DNA of 42,738 nucleotides from an uncultured Alphaproteobacteria bacterium. GTDB taxonomy: Bacteria > Pseudomonadota > Alphaproteobacteria > Rhodobacterales > Rhodobacteraceae. The stretch's first letter is position 1. The number at the start of each line of letters is the position of its first letter. The position numbers and the translations under genes were made by a program. Of this stretch, positions 32,001 through 41,133 are shown one piece after another. The stretch lies in contig CAJXHI010000025.1 in the NCBI GenBank assembly GCA_913051655.1, positions 1 through 42,738 of the forward strand. The letters are read 5' to 3'. The notes below the pieces were generated by a model. The model was not told the origin of the DNA. It was given only the letters and a program-made list of their open reading frames with translations, and ran no database searches.

Positions 32001-32319
32001 TGCAAATTTCCGCATCAAAGAAGATCAGGCGATTTTAAAGGATTTTACCGTTTTCGGTCCTTCAATGGGAATTACAATGAATGGATATTATAATTTGAAA
32101 ACGAAAGTTTTCGATATGCAGGGGGTCATTTCGCCCATTTATGTGATTAATGGTGTCGGATCATTGGTGACCCAAAAAGGTGAAGGCTTGATTGGCTTTA
32201 ATTTTAAACTTAAAGGGCCGTCTGACACTGCGGTCTTATCCGTTAATCCTTTGTCTGCTCTCACACCTGCGATCTTCCGTGACTTATTTCGCAGGCCACC
32301 ACCGAATTATAACGAGTGA
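29023..32319 (+). CDS. YhdP/AsmA-like envelope protein (DUF3971)
   Basis: A 1098-residue protein with one N-terminal transmembrane helix (about residues 20-52) followed by a very long periplasmic beta-rich region. Repeated short strands and an AsmA-like C-terminal part ([32 protein letters not shown]) fit the YhdP/TamB/AsmA family, which is thought to bridge inner and outer membrane and move phospholipids. GTG start at 29023 with only a weak AGAG upstream. The stop is four bases before the queA start. The lipid-transport role is from family knowledge; the sequence shows only architecture. Confidence 0.85.
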   Translation: MENKEPNIKSPLTGGALRAFLRYFVVILRTIFGVAVALITTVIFALVVLVVIIYENPVQLPAWSTVYVSDQIIQSAPNVDLTETRVSISLNTQWRPQLSFDGVSLRNLIAEGSVRLNRLDSVFSLKQAFMGTLDISELYLDGLNLSVFRGEEGDLTAQLGAANGKMGLVASPSQLKAQLDGIFDLPALTSFKVLDVQNVIFDYQDAKAQQSWTVDAGRLSISKEDEALYIRSDFALLSGGAGVSLIEANFQTDIGRSASTFGIKFTELPTTALASQSAGFAWLGALDAPLSGAIRGGFDETGALQSIIATLDIAEGALRPSPSSKPLEFSSLKTYFTYVPAQQLLSFDNVTLQSSDINLSGEGSAFVETNGFFKTSLIGQFRLSKISANPLGFFDEAKSLDAADLEFRLLLDPFEVQLKHFYAVDKARSLSVSGEAQFSTDNTGWSVGLQAILNRLNYRGLMHYWPEKFKAPQRRWVDANVAEAELSDIVYNLRYDPKNALHTSVSFAFKEAEFSPIKNFPSVEGGRGTFSSFNRRLAISFHEGTMNAPKYGAMNISGTDFVIANTKIKPSPATVNLKVRGNLQNMLGLINQKPLSVFARNGKEIPPANGTLDFTAELAFPMKKNLSTDNFSYRAKGSIVDFHMPETARISSISAPFVAFSVTPELLELKGDLQTMGVELDGRFLYDMKKQTSRFVAEFEIDSALINTLSLPVSEEIIKGSSVAKLSLDLPKDGIPKFEIKSDLVGVKLSFDQVDWRKPAASSGELIAEGTIDDGLKFNSMYLAADGLVLRGRIVRRAEKGFGQFVFDRFEVDQRINVTGRVGPSQKLTVQKGYFDARPYFLDVNKRAVRTDRLPASISLDRVQITKQLYLNNFDGDLILGNGLSGYFTAGLGPIAEVSGNLIPLRNRTAVELLSDQGGAILKEFGLVKGASGGKLRLTLTPAKDGISTDAYLKIDDVKIQGAPFLAELLNAISIVGLLDQLSGPGIPLNEIDANFRIKEDQAILKDFTVFGPSMGITMNGYYNLKTKVFDMQGVISPIYVINGVGSLVTQKGEGLIGFNFKLKGPSDTAVLSVNPLSALTPAIFRDLFRRPPPNYNE

Positions 32320-32323
32320 TCCA

Positions 32324-33379
32324 TTGAAACTCAGAGATTTTGATTTTGAACTCCCCGAAGACCTAATTGCGTTGCGCCCAGCGGTTCCAAGGAGTAGCGC
32401 GCGGCTGTTGACGTACCAAAAGGGGCAAATTTCTGACGGCCACGTCCATGCTCTTGCAGATGAATTTAAGTCTGGAGATCGTTTGGTCCTCAACAATACC
32501 AAGGTCATTCCCGCCCGACTTCGTGGTGAACGTATTAGACATGGCACTTCTGAGGGCGGGCGCGCGGGCATTGAAGTCACATTGATCAAACAGGAAGATC
32601 AAACAGATTGGATGGGTTTAATTAAGCCGCTCAAAAAAGTCGCTATCGGGGAGCTGATCAGATTCGGTCATGGCCTAAGCGCAAAGCTGCTTGATAAATC
32701 TGAGGGTCAGGCACGGTTGCGATTCAATACCGCTGGAAGAGACTTCTACTGCGTGTTACGCAGAGAAGGACAGATGCCATTACCGCCTTACATCTCAACA
32801 AAACGCCATGCAGACGACAAAGACGCAGCTGATTATCAAACAATATTTGCAAAGTCTGAGGGATCTGTTGCTGCCCCCACAGCGTCGTTACATTTCGATC
32901 CTCCTGTTCTTGAAGCCCTTGCTACGAAGGGTGTAGAGATGAGTTTCGTAACTCTTCACGTGGGGGCAGGCACCTTTTTACCGGTTAAAGTCAATGATGT
33001 GAAAAGCCACAAAATGCATTCTGAGTTCGGCGTTGTTGATCCGGAGGTTGCCGAAGAGGTACGCGTCACACAAAAAAATGGTGGCCGTATCATTCCAGTA
33101 GGGACCACCACCCTAAGGTTGATTGAAACAGCTTCTGCAAAAAGTGGTCAGTTGCAAGCTTGGCTAGGTGAGACGGATATATTTATTTACCCGGGATTCG
33201 ACTTCAAAGTAACAGATGCTTTGATGACCAATTTCCACCTGCCAAAATCAACTTTGTTGATGCTTGTTTCTGCGTTAATTGGTTTTGACGAGTGCCGAGA
33301 AGTCTATGCGCATGCAATCAAAAACAAGTACCGGTTCTTTTCTTATGGCGACGCATCACTTTTATTTCCAAAGACGTAA
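32324..33379 (+). CDS. queA: tRNA preQ1(34) S-adenosylmethionine ribosyltransferase-isomerase
   Basis: Transfers the ribosyl part of SAM to preQ1 in tRNA, giving epoxyqueuosine. The start is set at the TTG at 32324 ([16 protein letters not shown]), which matches where homologues begin. It lies four bases after the upstream stop, with GAG seven bases before it. An earlier in-frame opening would overlap the upstream gene by over 120 bases. At 351 residues it is full length. Family motifs seen: [24 protein letters not shown] and [16 protein letters not shown]. It is translationally linked to the AsmA-like gene. Confidence 0.95.
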   Translation: MKLRDFDFELPEDLIALRPAVPRSSARLLTYQKGQISDGHVHALADEFKSGDRLVLNNTKVIPARLRGERIRHGTSEGGRAGIEVTLIKQEDQTDWMGLIKPLKKVAIGELIRFGHGLSAKLLDKSEGQARLRFNTAGRDFYCVLRREGQMPLPPYISTKRHADDKDAADYQTIFAKSEGSVAAPTASLHFDPPVLEALATKGVEMSFVTLHVGAGTFLPVKVNDVKSHKMHSEFGVVDPEVAEEVRVTQKNGGRIIPVGTTTLRLIETASAKSGQLQAWLGETDIFIYPGFDFKVTDALMTNFHLPKSTLLMLVSALIGFDECREVYAHAIKNKYRFFSYGDASLLFPKT

Positions 33380-33467
33380 TTTTTTATAGCTTTTTAGACG
33401 AATCTACCCCATAGCGGCGCAATCGCTTAGTCGTCGTTATTCAAAAATTTAAAACTATTGGAACACC

Positions 33468-34724
33468 GTGATGCTGGCTGTTTTATCAAATTCATGGGCT
33501 CTTTTGCTCGGCATGCTTCTTTTGATGCTTGGCAATGGACTACATGGCACATTACTTGGCGTGCGCGGAGATATTGAACAGTTCAGCACCTTTGAAATGT
33601 CCATTGTTATGTCAGCTTATTTTGCTGGGTTTTTAGTAGCGAGCCGATTTGTGCCTGATCTTATTCGAAGGGTTGGGCATGTCCGTGTCTTTGCGGCTTT
33701 GGGATCTTTTATTTCAGCAGTCTTGATCATCTTTCCGCTCCTAGCCCATCCGATTATTTGGGTGTTTGGCCGGTTGATAATCGGATTTTGTTTTTGCGGC
33801 GTTTATATCATTGCGGAAAGCTGGTTAAATAATGATGCGTCAAATGATAATCGGGGTAAGGCACTATCACTTTATATGATCATCCAGATGGCGGGTATCG
33901 TTGCGGGGCAGGGGCTTTTGGTTATTGCTGATCCTGGTGGTTACGTGCTTTTTATGGTGGTCTCCATTCTGGTCTCGATTTCCTTTGCACCAATACTTTT
34001 ATCAATCACACCGACGCCAGCGTTTGAGCGGACAAACCCGATGAGTTTGCGCCAACTTTATTTGTCATCTCCGTTGGGTTGCGTGGGAATGTTCCTGCTA
34101 GGCGGCGTATTTTCTTCGCAGTTCGGTATGGCGGCTGTCCTTGGATCTGAGGCGGAACTGCGATTGGCGCAGATATCGCTGTTTGTAGCGACTTTTTATA
34201 TAGGTGCAATGATGCTGCAATATCCCATCGGTTGGTTTTCTGATCGGATGGACCGGCGTATATTGATTGCCTTAGTAAGTTTGTTGGGCACGGTGGCGGC
34301 CCTTTGGGGAATTTTCGGTTGGTCCAGCTTTCCTATTTTACTTTGTTCAGCGTTTTTAATCGGTGGAATGTCTAACCCGCTTTATTCTCTCTTAATTGCT
34401 CATACCAACGATTTTTTGGACTTCGAAGATATGGTATCTGCATCGAGCGGGCTTTTGTTTATAAATGGATTAGGCGCAATCAGCGGACCTTTGGTCGTTG
34501 GCTGGATGATGGATCGTTTTGGTCCGGCTGGATTTTTCTTCGTTATTGGCGGTCTGCTTGGTGGATTAACGATTTATGCATTTTATCGGATGACCCAGCG
34601 GGCTTCTGTGGCGGTGGGAAACACAGGTACTTATGCTGCTGTAAGGCCGGGTGCCTCGCCGGTTGCTTTGAAAATTGCGCAAGATTATGCAGTCGATATT
34701 GCCGTAGATGAAGCAGAAACATAG
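33468..34724 (+). CDS. MFS transporter (YcaD-like)
   Basis: A membrane transporter of 418 residues with about 12 predicted membrane spans in two six-helix halves. The loop between helices 2 and 3 reads VPDLIRRVGHVRVFA, the MFS motif A position, and it recurs as WFSDRMDRRI in the second half. An acidic helix residue occurs in YIIAESWLN, as in the YcaD subgroup. The start could be GTG 33468 or ATG 33471; GGAA precedes both. Substrate unknown. The C-terminal 50 residues are hydrophilic. Confidence 0.88.
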   Translation: MMLAVLSNSWALLLGMLLLMLGNGLHGTLLGVRGDIEQFSTFEMSIVMSAYFAGFLVASRFVPDLIRRVGHVRVFAALGSFISAVLIIFPLLAHPIIWVFGRLIIGFCFCGVYIIAESWLNNDASNDNRGKALSLYMIIQMAGIVAGQGLLVIADPGGYVLFMVVSILVSISFAPILLSITPTPAFERTNPMSLRQLYLSSPLGCVGMFLLGGVFSSQFGMAAVLGSEAELRLAQISLFVATFYIGAMMLQYPIGWFSDRMDRRILIALVSLLGTVAALWGIFGWSSFPILLCSAFLIGGMSNPLYSLLIAHTNDFLDFEDMVSASSGLLFINGLGAISGPLVVGWMMDRFGPAGFFFVIGGLLGGLTIYAFYRMTQRASVAVGNTGTYAAVRPGASPVALKIAQDYAVDIAVDEAET

Positions 34725-34821
34725 GCGAAAGTAACATCTGCCCTCTCTGGTTTTGCAATACTTTTATTTTGGCTGAGAAACATGTCCAAATTACGGTACC
34801 GGAGTGTAAGTTGTATAAAAG

Positions 34822-35381
34822 GTGAGTGGTATTTCCCCTTATGAAATTCTCTCATTCTGGCTCGACGACGTCGGTGAAGCGAGATGCTATGAGGCAGATG
34901 ATATTTTGTATAAAACGATCAGAGACCGCTTTTCTGTAAATTAAATTAAACTTTGTTCTGGCTTATTCTGGCTTAGGCCTACGTCCTTCTAGCTGGCAAG
35001 TTTCCACGCAATATGTTTCTTGGGCAAAAGAATATATCTTATAGTGGACAAATGGGCGTCGCCACCGCAAAGCCTTCCATTAAAAGGGGTTGGGATTTAC
35101 GCATTAATGAACCAGTCCGACAATTTTTTTACCTTCCGCTGCTACATTCAGAGAACCTATCTGACCAACCCAGATATATGTGCTTAGTATTGAAGAGACT
35201 ATCACTAACGGATTCATCAACTTTGGATGATGCAAAAGCACATAGAGAGGACATCCGCCAATTTGGTCGCTTTCCTTATCGTAATTGTACATTGAAACGT
35301 ATCGATATAAACGCAGAGCGTGAATTTCTCACTAATGGCGGCTGTAAATTCAGGCTTAAAAATTTTTTGAAGGTAACTTAA
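34822..35381 (+). pseudogene. Decayed DUF924 family gene
   Basis: The N-terminus reads ISPYEILSFWLDDVGEA from about 34831, the family start. It ends at a TAA (34942-34944) after TIRDRFSVN. About 30-40 residues are missing. After a TAG at 34974-34976 and in another frame, the conserved FPRNMF (family: DQFPRNMFRG) is seen, then FFYLPLLHSENLSDQ and REDIRQFGRFPYRN (family: YLPFMHSED, RFGRFPHRN), ending at 35381. Internal deletion, frameshift and stops make it a pseudogene. The biochemical role of DUF924 is unknown. Confidence 0.82.
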
Positions 35382-35411
35382 AGAAAGCGGGATTGCACTT
35401 GAGAAAAAATT

Positions 35412-35427
35412 AGTTTAACATTAAACT
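35412..35427. promoter_or_regulatory. Operator-like palindrome before lpdA
   Basis: AGTTTAA-CA-TTAAACT has perfect seven-base arms, 22 bases before the lpdA start codon. It could be a binding site or a hairpin just upstream of the ribosome site. No T-run follows closely enough for a strong terminator. Confidence 0.35.
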
Positions 35428-35449
35428 GCTTTTTAAAATGGAGTTGGAG

Positions 35450-36844
35450 ATGTCTTCGCACAGTTTCGATCTTGTTATTATTGGTGCTGGTCCTGGTGGT
35501 TATGTTGCGGCAATTCGTGCAGCGCAACTGGGTTTAAATGTTGCCATTGTTGAAAGAGAAAACATGGGTGGCATTTGTCTTAACTGGGGTTGTATTCCAA
35601 CAAAAGCGATGCTGCGTTCTGCCGAAGTGTTCCACTTAATAAAACGCGCGGAGGAGTTTGGCTTAAGTGCTGAAAAAATCAATTTCGACCTCCATTCCGT
35701 CACAGCTCGCTCGCGCAAGGTAGCAAAACAACTTAGCCAAGGTGTTGATTATTTGATGCAGAAAAACAAAGTGTCGACCTTTATCGGAGAGGCGGCGTTA
35801 CAAGCCTCTGACACCATAGAAGTTATGACTGCCAAAGTTAAGGAAACTCTTAAAGCGAAGAACATTATCCTCGCTACTGGAGCGCGAGCGCGAGAATTGC
35901 CCGGTCTTGAGGCAGATGGTGATTTGGTTTGGACATATCGACATGCGTTGCAACCTAAACGAATGCCGAAAAAGCTTTTGGTGATTGGATCTGGTGCTAT
36001 TGGGATAGAATTTGCGAGCTTCTACAATACGCTGGGGGCAGAGACGGTAGTTGTCGAAGTTATGGATCGTATCCTCCCAGTGGAAGACCAAGAAATCAGC
36101 GCTTTTGCGCGTAAACAATTCGTCAAGCAAGGAATGAACATTCTTGAAAAAGCTTCTGTCACAAAGCTTGATCGTAAAAAGGGTTTAGTAAAGGCGCATA
36201 TCGAACAAAACGGTAAAACAAGAACCCAAGATTTTGATACAGTGATCTCTGCGATTGGTATCGTTGGAAATGTCGAAAATCTTGGGCTAGAGGCGTTGGG
36301 AATCGTAATTTCAAACTCTCATATAGTGACAGACGAGTATTGCCGCACTTCGGTGAAAGGCATTTACGCTATAGGAGATATTGCAGGAGAGCCTTGGCTT
36401 GCCCATAAAGCTAGTCACGAAGGGGTGATGGTTGCCGAACTTATCGCAGGCGGTAATCCGCATCCGGTAAAACCTGAAAGCATCGCAGGCTGCACTTATT
36501 GTAATCCGCAGGTGGCATCGGTTGGGTATACAGAAGAGAAAGCTAAAGCCGCTGGATATGAAGTAAAAGTCGGCCGTTTTCCATTTATTGGAAATGGCAA
36601 AGCGATCGCCCTCGGGGAACCAGAGGGTATGATCAAAACGGTTTTTGAAGCAAAGACCGGAGAGCTTCTTGGAGCGCATATGGTGGGTGCAGAAGTCACT
36701 GAGTTGATCCAAGGTTATGTCATAGGTAAGAACCTTGAAACGACTGAACAGGATTTGATGGAAACGGTTTTTCCTCATCCCACACTTTCTGAAATGATGC
36801 ATGAAAGCGTATTGGATGCCTACGAACGGGTAGTTCATATCTAA
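35450..36844 (+). CDS. lpdA: Dihydrolipoyl dehydrogenase (E3)
   Basis: Re-oxidises dihydrolipoamide in 2-oxoacid dehydrogenase complexes, passing electrons to NAD. The ATG at 35450 has GGAG six bases upstream; an ATG at 35438 has none, so 464 residues are favoured. It has FAD motif IGAGPGGYVAAIRAAQLG, redox-disulfide motif GGICLNWGCIPTKA, NAD-binding VIGSGAIGIEFASFY, FAD-binding YAIGDIAG, and the C-terminal His-Glu pair in HPTLSEMMHE. In roseobacters this E3 commonly sits with pyruvate dehydrogenase genes, but here it stands alone next to a DUF924 remnant. Confidence 0.95.
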   Translation: MSSHSFDLVIIGAGPGGYVAAIRAAQLGLNVAIVERENMGGICLNWGCIPTKAMLRSAEVFHLIKRAEEFGLSAEKINFDLHSVTARSRKVAKQLSQGVDYLMQKNKVSTFIGEAALQASDTIEVMTAKVKETLKAKNIILATGARARELPGLEADGDLVWTYRHALQPKRMPKKLLVIGSGAIGIEFASFYNTLGAETVVVEVMDRILPVEDQEISAFARKQFVKQGMNILEKASVTKLDRKKGLVKAHIEQNGKTRTQDFDTVISAIGIVGNVENLGLEALGIVISNSHIVTDEYCRTSVKGIYAIGDIAGEPWLAHKASHEGVMVAELIAGGNPHPVKPESIAGCTYCNPQVASVGYTEEKAKAAGYEVKVGRFPFIGNGKAIALGEPEGMIKTVFEAKTGELLGAHMVGAEVTELIQGYVIGKNLETTEQDLMETVFPHPTLSEMMHESVLDAYERVVHI

Positions 36845-37071
36845 CCACCTAAACCGGATACACGTGTTATCGCGTTTAATCTGGCGATCGGTCGCAAATA
36901 ACGCACCTCTCACACACCGGTAAATATATTTCTTTTTTCGGAATCAAGGTTTGGGTAGAAGGCTTTCGGACGTCGCAAAAGCGCATATTTACCTAAACCT
37001 TTAAAAATTAGAATCGTTTTGGCAAATATGCTTTTGAAGTAGGCTCATCTGCGTGAATCCGCTTTTTGTTT

Positions 37072-37120
37072 AACATACCTCCTTTTACTCTCTGTGCTAA
37101 TAAAAGGAGAAAAGTATGTT
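37072..37120 (+). promoter_or_regulatory. Hairpin that would hide a ribosome site and start codon
   Basis: AACATAC followed by CTCCTTTTA (37072-37087) is exactly complementary to TAAAAGGAG (37101-37109) and GTATGTT (37114-37120). The two right-hand pieces are separated by a four-base A bulge, and the loop is 13 bases. AAGGAG and the ATG of the following 15-codon ORF both fall within the right-hand arm. Such a structure would block translation until melted or displaced. Confidence 0.5.
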
Positions 37121-37163
37121 AAAATACCTTGAAAGACCAGCTTATAATGAAACAGTTTTTTAG
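37116..37163 (+). CDS. 15-residue micro-ORF
   Basis: An ORF of 15 codons plus stop (MLKYLERPAYNETVF). AAGGAG precedes the ATG with suitable spacing, but both are inside the hairpin listed above. It could be a leader peptide, a tiny regulated gene, or the surviving start of a decayed gene, since readable protein-like sequence continues past its stop (APDLTNRDQLILGF). No homologue is recognised. Confidence 0.3.
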   Translation: MLKYLERPAYNETVF

Positions 37164-37416
37164 GCTACGGCGCCAGATCTGACGAATCGCGACCAGTTGA
37201 TCCTCGGTTTTACTTCGTTATTTAGAATCGACTTCGCTTCCCTCTACTTTTACACCTTCCAAAAGTGAGGTGATTATGGAGTGGCCTCTGCCCCTTTCTG
37301 CTACAAAAATAATTTGTGACCTACAGCGCTAAAGCCGAAATGGTGTTGGTCAAAGGGTGCAAGGGAGAAATGGCAAGTCAAAAATCATTAGATTCTGTTA
37401 TCGCAAAGAAAAAGTC

Positions 37417-38472
37417 CTATCTGCGACGGCGCCCACCGCGGCGACTAACTCGACCTCCCGTTTCACGACCTGCGCCCGCAGGTTTGTTGAACTGGATCCA
37501 AGCGCCACCATGTGGATCGTTATTTGTCAAAAGATTAGCGGCTCGAATGGCTTCCATTTCTTTTCCAGAACGCGGCAATGTCGAGCCAAGCCCAAAGAGC
37601 GTGACAAAGGTTTCGTCGTCCATCCTTTCGGGAAAGATGATCCCCTCGTTGAGGCATTTTTCTTTCTTCTCTTGAATAGCTTTTTGTGTCACTGGTAAGG
37701 CAACTGGGTTCATGATCGCAGAGGTCATCCCGGCGCCCATTGCCATTGGAAGAAACGCATTGTTAATGCCGTGCCGATTTGGCAGTCCAAAGGAAACGTT
37801 AGAGGCGCCGCAGGTGGTGTTTACCCCAAGGTCCTCTCGCAACTTGCGCACCAAAGTGAAAACCTGTTTTCCGGCTGACGCCATTGCTCCGATGGGCATC
37901 ACCAATGGATCGACAACAATATCATGAGCGGGAATGCCAAAGTCTGCAGCGCGTTCCACGATTTTTTTTGCAACGGCAAAGCGTATCTCTGGATCTTCGG
38001 AAATACCCGTGTCGTCATTCGAAATTGCCACGACGGGTACGTTGTATTTTTTGACGAGTGGCAGAACAAATTCAAGCCGGTCTTCTTCGCCTGTTACTGA
38101 ATTTAACAGCGGCCGCCCGTTGGTCGTTTGTAGTCCTAAATCGAGTGCCTCTGGAACCGAACTATCTATGCAAATTGGAATATCCGTCAAACCTTGCACC
38201 AGCTCAATCATCTGTTTCATGAGTGGAGGTTCGGTTTCATTCGGGTTGGGATTGGAGTTATAGACAACACCTGCATTGATATCGAGGATATTTGCTCCCG
38301 CCGCGACCTGAGCAAGTGCGTCTCTCTCTACTGTAGAAAAATCGCCCGCCTCTAATTCCGCGGCAAGCTTTTTCCGTCCTGTGGGGTTGATCCGCTCTCC
38401 GATGACGCAGAAAGGTTCTTCAAATCCGATTATAGCGGTTTGGGTCGCAGACTCTACAACAGTTCGTGTCAT
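37417..38472 (-). CDS. Methyltetrahydrofolate:corrinoid methyltransferase-like protein
   Basis: 351 residues with a TIM-barrel pterin-binding domain, as in AcsE/MtrH-like and MetH folate domains. Family stretches: FCVIGERINPTGRK, DINAGVV, ICIDSSVPEALDLGL, LLNSVTGEE, VAISNDDTGI and TCGASNVSFGLPNR. It moves a methyl between tetrahydrofolate and a corrinoid protein. The last 20 residues are Gly/Arg-rich (RVSRRGGRRRR), an extension of unclear purpose. AAAGGA lies seven bases before the ATG. It is the last gene of a minus-strand trio with a MetF-like protein and a virulence-factor-family protein. No corrinoid protein or corrinoid activase gene is adjacent. Confidence 0.88.
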   Translation of the reverse strand: MTRTVVESATQTAIIGFEEPFCVIGERINPTGRKKLAAELEAGDFSTVERDALAQVAAGANILDINAGVVYNSNPNPNETEPPLMKQMIELVQGLTDIPICIDSSVPEALDLGLQTTNGRPLLNSVTGEEDRLEFVLPLVKKYNVPVVAISNDDTGISEDPEIRFAVAKKIVERAADFGIPAHDIVVDPLVMPIGAMASAGKQVFTLVRKLREDLGVNTTCGASNVSFGLPNRHGINNAFLPMAMGAGMTSAIMNPVALPVTQKAIQEKKEKCLNEGIIFPERMDDETFVTLFGLGSTLPRSGKEMEAIRAANLLTNNDPHGGAWIQFNKPAGAGRETGGRVSRRGGRRRR

Positions 38473-38483
38473 ATTTTGGTCCT

Positions 38484-39410
38484 TTAGGAGTAAGCGGCAG
38501 GCACGCCCGCGCGCCCGCCATTATCGGTGACCCAATTGGCATTGGTTTTGATCCCGCCCAGCGGGAAGAAGTGAACTTGGTCAATGTTAAAATCTGAATT
38601 TTTTGCCTTATGCATCGCTAGTGCGGTTAAAACATCGATTGGCTCATAGGGCAAAAGTAGTTTGGTGACATCCATCGCGCGTTTCTGCAACACCTTCAAA
38701 GATGGCCCGACACCACAGGCAATTGCAAATTTGATCAATGTCTGGAGCTTTGCCGGCCCCGCAATCCCAATATGTACCGGAATATCAATGCCTGAGGCCT
38801 TTAATCCATTTACCCAGTCAATAATTGGACGCGCATCAAAAGCAAATTGCGTGGTCAAAGCCATTTTTGCGTCAGTGCGTTCTGAAAACTGCTGTTTCCA
38901 AGACAAGGCTGCGTCAACCTTTTTGAGCGACCCGTCCGGGTCGATATCTTTGTTGCCCTCAGGGTGTCCGGCAACGTGAAGGTGATCAAACCCTTTAGCG
39001 TCAAATAATTCTGTTTCCAAAAGTTGCATTGAGTTTTCAAAGACCCCATGAGGCGCCGTTACACCGCCGGCCAAAAGTAAAGCTTGCTTAACATCTGCTT
39101 CGCCCTGATACATATCGATCCAGTTTTCGAGAGTTGCTTTGTCTTTAATGATGCGTGCGGGGAAATGAGGCATTACTGTGTAGCCTTCGCTGGCCAGACG
39201 GGATGCAGTTTCCACCATATTCTCAATTGGGGTGCCTTCGATATGTGCAATATAAACACGGGTTTCCTTTGGCAAAATATTCTGAAAACGTTCAATTTTC
39301 CCTGCTGTGCGAGGCATGACCTCAATGGAATAGCCTTGCAAAAACTGCTCAAGCTCTGCGGAGGTTTCAGCCATTTCAGTCGGTTTTCTTTTAAAACTCA
39401 AAAGTGCCAT
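38484..39410 (-). CDS. Methylenetetrahydrofolate reductase-like protein
   Basis: A 308-residue TIM-barrel protein of the MetF family. Features such as SIEVMPRT, the VMPHFPARII and LLLAGGVTAPHG segments and DVHIGIAG-like IPVHIGIAGPAK fit the flavin-dependent 5,10-methylene-THF reductase superfamily, in a divergent branch. GGGAG lies seven bases before the ATG. It is cotranscribed with the methyltransferase gene, 11 bases away. It probably feeds folate-bound C1 units from demethylation of small methylated compounds. It is less similar to classical MetF, so the exact direction and partner are uncertain. Confidence 0.83.
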   Translation of the reverse strand: MALLSFKRKPTEMAETSAELEQFLQGYSIEVMPRTAGKIERFQNILPKETRVYIAHIEGTPIENMVETASRLASEGYTVMPHFPARIIKDKATLENWIDMYQGEADVKQALLLAGGVTAPHGVFENSMQLLETELFDAKGFDHLHVAGHPEGNKDIDPDGSLKKVDAALSWKQQFSERTDAKMALTTQFAFDARPIIDWVNGLKASGIDIPVHIGIAGPAKLQTLIKFAIACGVGPSLKVLQKRAMDVTKLLLPYEPIDVLTALAMHKAKNSDFNIDQVHFFPLGGIKTNANWVTDNGGRAGVPAAYS

Positions 39411-39433
39411 GAGCCGTCTCCCGTAGCGCTGCG

Positions 39434-39736
39434 TCAGCTTTGCGTATGACCGTGGTTTTCAATAAGCTTTAAGATTCGGGCTTTGTCATATTCTGTTTCG
39501 AGCCGAGTGGCTTCCTGTTCCGCGACCATGTTTGCGTCACCTACTACCGTGTAGGATGCAGCTTTGCGCCATTCCGTAAGGTAATCATCCGTACCAGCCA
39601 TACCCGCCCGCATTGCTGCCATATCAATTGCTTGTTCAAAGCGCTCTGCCAACTGACGTTTTGCGCCACGCCGACCTTTTCCAACAATGACCTGCGCAGG
39701 AATATCGCGCCAATAAACGATAGTGACCTCAGGCAT
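39434..39736 (-). CDS. Virulence-factor family protein (C1-cluster associated)
   Basis: A 100-residue protein beginning MPEVTIVYWRDIPAQVIVG, matching the start of the small protein family named virulence factor that accompanies methyltetrahydrofolate methyltransferase and MetF-like genes in roseobacters. The ATG at 39736 is preferred because AGGA lies eight bases upstream and homologues begin there; an ATG at 39754 has no ribosome site. It is first in the minus-strand trio. The name is historical; a role in C1 or corrinoid metabolism is inferred from neighbours only. Confidence 0.8.
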   Translation of the reverse strand: MPEVTIVYWRDIPAQVIVGKGRRGAKRQLAERFEQAIDMAAMRAGMAGTDDYLTEWRKAASYTVVGDANMVAEQEATRLETEYDKARILKLIENHGHTQS

Positions 39737-40020
39737 ATTCCGAATCCTCGCCATACTGCGATGTTTCTATTGCAGGCAAATAGTCCGCTTGTGTCGAATA
39801 TCGACAAATGTGCGGTCTTGAGCGACCTTAGTGCGAATATTCCCGAGCTTTGCGACCGAGTATACGTCAAAATACTCAGCGTGATTACGGAATCTTTTAG
39901 ATAGACGCAGATCAGGCAATTTTTGATGAGGCTTGCGAAAAATATTTTAAGTCTTCCCTTGCGACCTATCAGTATCGAGCATAACGTGAAACGAAGCATT
40001 TTGATTGGAGGGCGTAAAAC

Positions 40021-41133
40021 ATGGCGCCCAAGCGTCCTAAACCAGCCAGCGTCTTTCCCAAAGTGGTCGATAGCGCGGCCTTGATACCTCCTAATCCAAA
40101 CGCGCTGTATGCGGCGTTGGATTTAGGGACAAACAGCTGCCGCATGCTGATTGCTCAGCCCAAAGGAAATCAATTTCATGTGGTCGACAGTTTTTCAAAA
40201 TCAGTGCAACTCGGCGTCGGACTAGAGAAAACCGGAAAGTTGAGTCACACCTCAATGAATCGCACCATCCAAGCGCTAAAGGTTTGTCATCAGAAACTGA
40301 AGCGGCATAATGTCACCCGCATGCGGCTGGTGGCGACCGAAGCCTGCCGGCGTGCCTATAATTCGGCAGAGTTTTGTGCGCGCGTGCTTCGGGAAACGGG
40401 GTTGGGCCTTGAGATTATTGAAGCGGAAGAAGAAGCGCGCCTTGCGGTCATTTCGTGCGCACCTCTTGTTTCGAACAGAACAGAACAGCTTTTGGTGATT
40501 GACATTGGCGGGGGATCAACGGAATTGGTATGGATTGATATCTCTGATGTGCCACCCCGTGAGCGACCGAAATCCTTAATGCGTTTGCACGCGGGATTTC
40601 ATACTGCAGACAGCCCGTTTCAAACTGCAAAAGTGGTAGATTGGATTAGTGTGCCACTAGGTGTTGCCACATTGCGCGACGCTTTCGGAGACGTAAGCAA
40701 TGACTCTGCACGTTACGCGTTGATGAGCTGCTTTTTTGAAGACAAACTCTCAGATTTCGCGCCTTACAAGGATGTTCAGAAACGCGAAGGATTTCAGATT
40801 ATCGGCACCTCCGGCACTGTAACAACAGTTGCAGCAAGCCATTTGGGTCTGCGACGCTACGACCGAACAAAGGTGGACGGGCTGCGGATGAGCTCGGATG
40901 AAATAGATTACGTCGTCACCAATTACCTGTCTCTCGGTCCCGACGGGCGACGTAATGATCCCAGAATTGGACATGACAGGCAAGCCTTGATTATGTCGGG
41001 CGCAGCGATCTTGCAAGCGCTCTTGCGTTCTTGGCCTACGGATCAGTTGTCTGTGGCAGATCGTGGTCTGCGTGAGGGATTGTTATACGCTCAGATGTGC
41101 GCCGATGGTGTTCTTGAAGACGTGCCCTATTGA
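40021..41133 (+). CDS. Ppx/GppA family phosphatase
   Basis: A 370-residue exopolyphosphatase/guanosine pentaphosphate phosphohydrolase-type protein of the ASKHA fold. Phosphate-binding loops: [14 protein letters not shown] near residue 32 and [13 protein letters not shown] near residue 160. Further conserved parts are [21 protein letters not shown] and [14 protein letters not shown] lies nine bases before the ATG. Its stop overlaps the rlmE start (TGATG), a pairing seen in many alphaproteobacteria. It lacks the long C-terminal HD domain of E. coli Ppx. It may act on polyphosphate or pppGpp; which cannot be told. Confidence 0.92.
   Translation: MAPKRPKPASVFPKVVDSAALIPPNPNALYAALDLGTNSCRMLIAQPKGNQFHVVDSFSKSVQLGVGLEKTGKLSHTSMNRTIQALKVCHQKLKRHNVTRMRLVATEACRRAYNSAEFCARVLRETGLGLEIIEAEEEARLAVISCAPLVSNRTEQLLVIDIGGGSTELVWIDISDVPPRERPKSLMRLHAGFHTADSPFQTAKVVDWISVPLGVATLRDAFGDVSNDSARYALMSCFFEDKLSDFAPYKDVQKREGFQIIGTSGTVTTVAASHLGLRRYDRTKVDGLRMSSDEIDYVVTNYLSLGPDGRRNDPRIGHDRQALIMSGAAILQALLRSWPTDQLSVADRGLREGLLYAQMCADGVLEDVPY

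Larger units (their letters stand above)
36845..37416. other. Gap with a hairpin/micro-ORF and possible coding remnants
   Basis: No normal-length gene is supported. The notable item is the hairpin and micro-ORF at 37072-37163. A minus-strand stretch around 37225-37325 reads IIFVAERGRGHSIITSLLEG in an open frame that ends at TAA near 37223. A plus-strand stretch after the micro-ORF reads APDLTNRDQLILGFTSL. Both could be decayed coding DNA, but neither is identified. Confidence 0.45.

Noticed and set aside
32192-32323. An upstream extension of queA
   Set aside because: It would overlap the AsmA-like gene by more than 120 bases and adds residues absent from QueA; the TTG at 32324 fits homologues.
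35013-35381. A 122-codon ORF as an intact gene
   Set aside because: It covers only the C-terminal half of DUF924; the N-terminal half lies upstream in other frames, so it is part of a pseudogene.
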